Positions 39,646 through 40,570 of a DNA stretch of 40,570 nucleotides are shown piece after piece. The notes beneath the pieces were generated by a model that saw only the letters and a list, made by a program, of their open reading frames with translations, had not been told where the DNA came from and did not search any database. The stretch covers positions 1-40,570 of the forward strand of contig JAFSEA010000043.1 of NCBI GenBank assembly GCA_017435965.1, in the 5' to 3' direction. The translations under genes were made by a program, and so were the position numbers. Source of the stretch: Oscillospiraceae bacterium (lineage in GTDB: Bacteria > Bacillota > Clostridia > Oscillospirales > JAAYXM01). How positions within the stretch are numbered: position 1 is the first letter of the stretch; each line of letters starts with the position of its first letter.

Positions 39646-40570
39646 TTACATTATCGGGGGGACTTCCGTTGAGAAGATATCAAGAAGAGTTACGAGAGTC
39701 TTTCTTACAAGCTCAACAACTGAAAGCCAGGAAGCACGCTCTGCTTCATTCTCGTTTGCAAGGATTTTATTTTCAAAATAGAATCTGTTAAAGAGACCTG
39801 CAATATCAAACATAACCTCGCAGATTGCGTTTGGCGCTTTTTCCTCAAAAGCACGGAGAAGAACATCGCCAACAGAGAAAAGCTTAACCAAAAGCTCACG
39901 TTCCGTATTGCTTGCAGGGGGAAGAAGTGCTCCGGGCTTTGCTCCTGCCGCCTCTGCCTTTGCAAGAAGTGATGTGATTCTCACAACGGTATACTGGAGA
40001 TAAGGACCTGTTTTTCCCTCTGTTGCAAGGAAACGGTCGAGGTCGAATATGTAGTCACGGGTACGGTGGTTTATGAGGTCGCCAAACTTTATTGCCGCAA
40101 TTCCTATCTGCTCTGCAATCTTTTCACGTTCAGCCTCACTTAAATCCTTTGCAACGTCGGATGCATCAATTCTTTCCTTTGATGCCGCCTTTGCGGAATC
40201 TATGAGCACGGAAAGGCTCATAACGCCGCCCTCACGGGTCTTATATGGCTTTCCGTCCTTTCCGTTCATCGTGCCGAATCCCACGTGGGAAAGCTCTGTC
40301 TTATCGCTTACAATCCCTGCCTTCTTTGCAAGGCGGAAAACCTGCTTGAAGTGCATTGACTGGCGGCTGTCAACAACATACCATATTTCAGCAGGGTCAA
40401 AGTCCTCCATACGCTGGAGAATTGTTGCAAGGTCTGTTGTTGCATAAAGTGCCGAGCCGTCACTCTTACTTATGATGATGGGGGGCATCGGCTCATCGTC
40501 CGTTTCCTCCGCAACGTCTGCAATAAGAGCACCGTCGCTTAAATAGGTGAGCTTTTTATCCTCAAGAGTT
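39646..40570 (-). CDS. argS: Arginyl-tRNA synthetase, C-terminal part (5' end outside the window)
   Basis: About 307 residues are visible. Class I ArgRS features are LYATTDLATILQR, IWYVVDSRQSMHFKQVF, MNGKDGKPYKTREGGVMSL (KMSKS-like region) and the anticodon-binding helical domain (LLRAFEEKAPNAICEVMFDIAGLFNRFYFENKIL). The enzyme charges tRNA-Arg. The frame stays open to the window edge at 40570, so the methionine inside (40488) is not the start. Transcription continues into the MATE and DMT genes. Confidence 0.93.
   Translation of the reverse strand, partial: TLEDKKLTYLSDGALIADVAEETDDEPMPPIIISKSDGSALYATTDLATILQRMEDFDPAEIWYVVDSRQSMHFKQVFRLAKKAGIVSDKTELSHVGFGTMNGKDGKPYKTREGGVMSLSVLIDSAKAASKERIDASDVAKDLSEAEREKIAEQIGIAAIKFGDLINHRTRDYIFDLDRFLATEGKTGPYLQYTVVRITSLLAKAEAAGAKPGALLPPASNTERELLVKLFSVGDVLLRAFEEKAPNAICEVMFDIAGLFNRFYFENKILANENEAERASWLSVVELVRKTLVTLLDIFSTEVPPIM

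Overview
The window looks like a chromosomal segment of a spore-lineage member of the Clostridia, probably a gut anaerobe. The reasons are a Spo0A-type regulator, a SpoIVB-type S55 peptidase, three S-layer-homology (SLH) surface proteins, strong AGGAGG-type ribosome binding sites, frequent TTG/GTG starts and AT-rich intergenic DNA. I cannot name a genus from the sequence alone. No rRNA, tRNA or CRISPR array was seen.

Layout. (1) 1-9.7 kb: a 1748-residue SLH surface protein on the minus strand. Its 3' end abuts a 275-bp repeated element, and its 5' leader is interrupted by a complete 1851-bp insertion sequence (13-bp terminal repeats, 8-bp target duplication). Beyond the insertion lies a MerR-family regulator with a MerR-style promoter (19-bp spacer containing a dyad) that points at the SLH gene. 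A polytopic membrane protein follows. (2) 9.8-17.8 kb: a DUF4143 AAA ATPase under a 21-bp perfect palindrome, an SLH-M13 zinc peptidase, spoIVB, a zinc-ribbon membrane protein, a second DUF4143 ATPase with 33-bp-spaced repeats upstream, and an unrecognised 282-residue protein. A terminator-promoter unit occurs twice here and is split by the second ATPase. (3) 17.8-19.7 kb: a compact accessory cassette of four tightly packed genes (DUF4417, a small basic toxin-like protein, an acidic partner, DUF4926), ending at the second copy of the 275-bp element. (4) 19.7-33 kb: an OFA-type MFS transporter; an amidase plus GH36 alpha-galactosidase operon; an MNT-HepT toxin-antitoxin pair whose antitoxin carries its own HTH; a Gfo/Idh/MocA oxidoreductase divergent from an AraC regulator; an SPOUT RNA methyltransferase; Spo0A; and an ArAE-LrgA-LrgB run followed by an SLH protein with its own promoter. 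(5) 33-37.2 kb: a defence operon of AbiEi, AbiEii and a GmrSD-like DUF262/DUF1524 protein, plus a small DxNxNG-motif ORF. (6) 37.3-40.6 kb: argS (cut by the window edge), a MATE exporter and a DMT exporter.

Three points stand out. The two 275-bp elements are each bracketed by two copies of an intrinsic-terminator hairpin. The hairpin sequence differs between the loci but matches within each locus, as if the element inserts at terminators and duplicates them. Second, the Spo0A homologue keeps the full DNA-binding domain but has Ser where the phosphorylated Asp should be, and Glu-Glu in place of the acidic Asp pair. Third, the cassette at 17.8-19.4 kb looks like a free-standing toxin-immunity module whose first gene has lost a recognisable start codon at an apparent recombination joint. 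Promoters are given where a -35/-10 pair with 17-bp spacing (19 bp for the MerR-type one) could be read directly.
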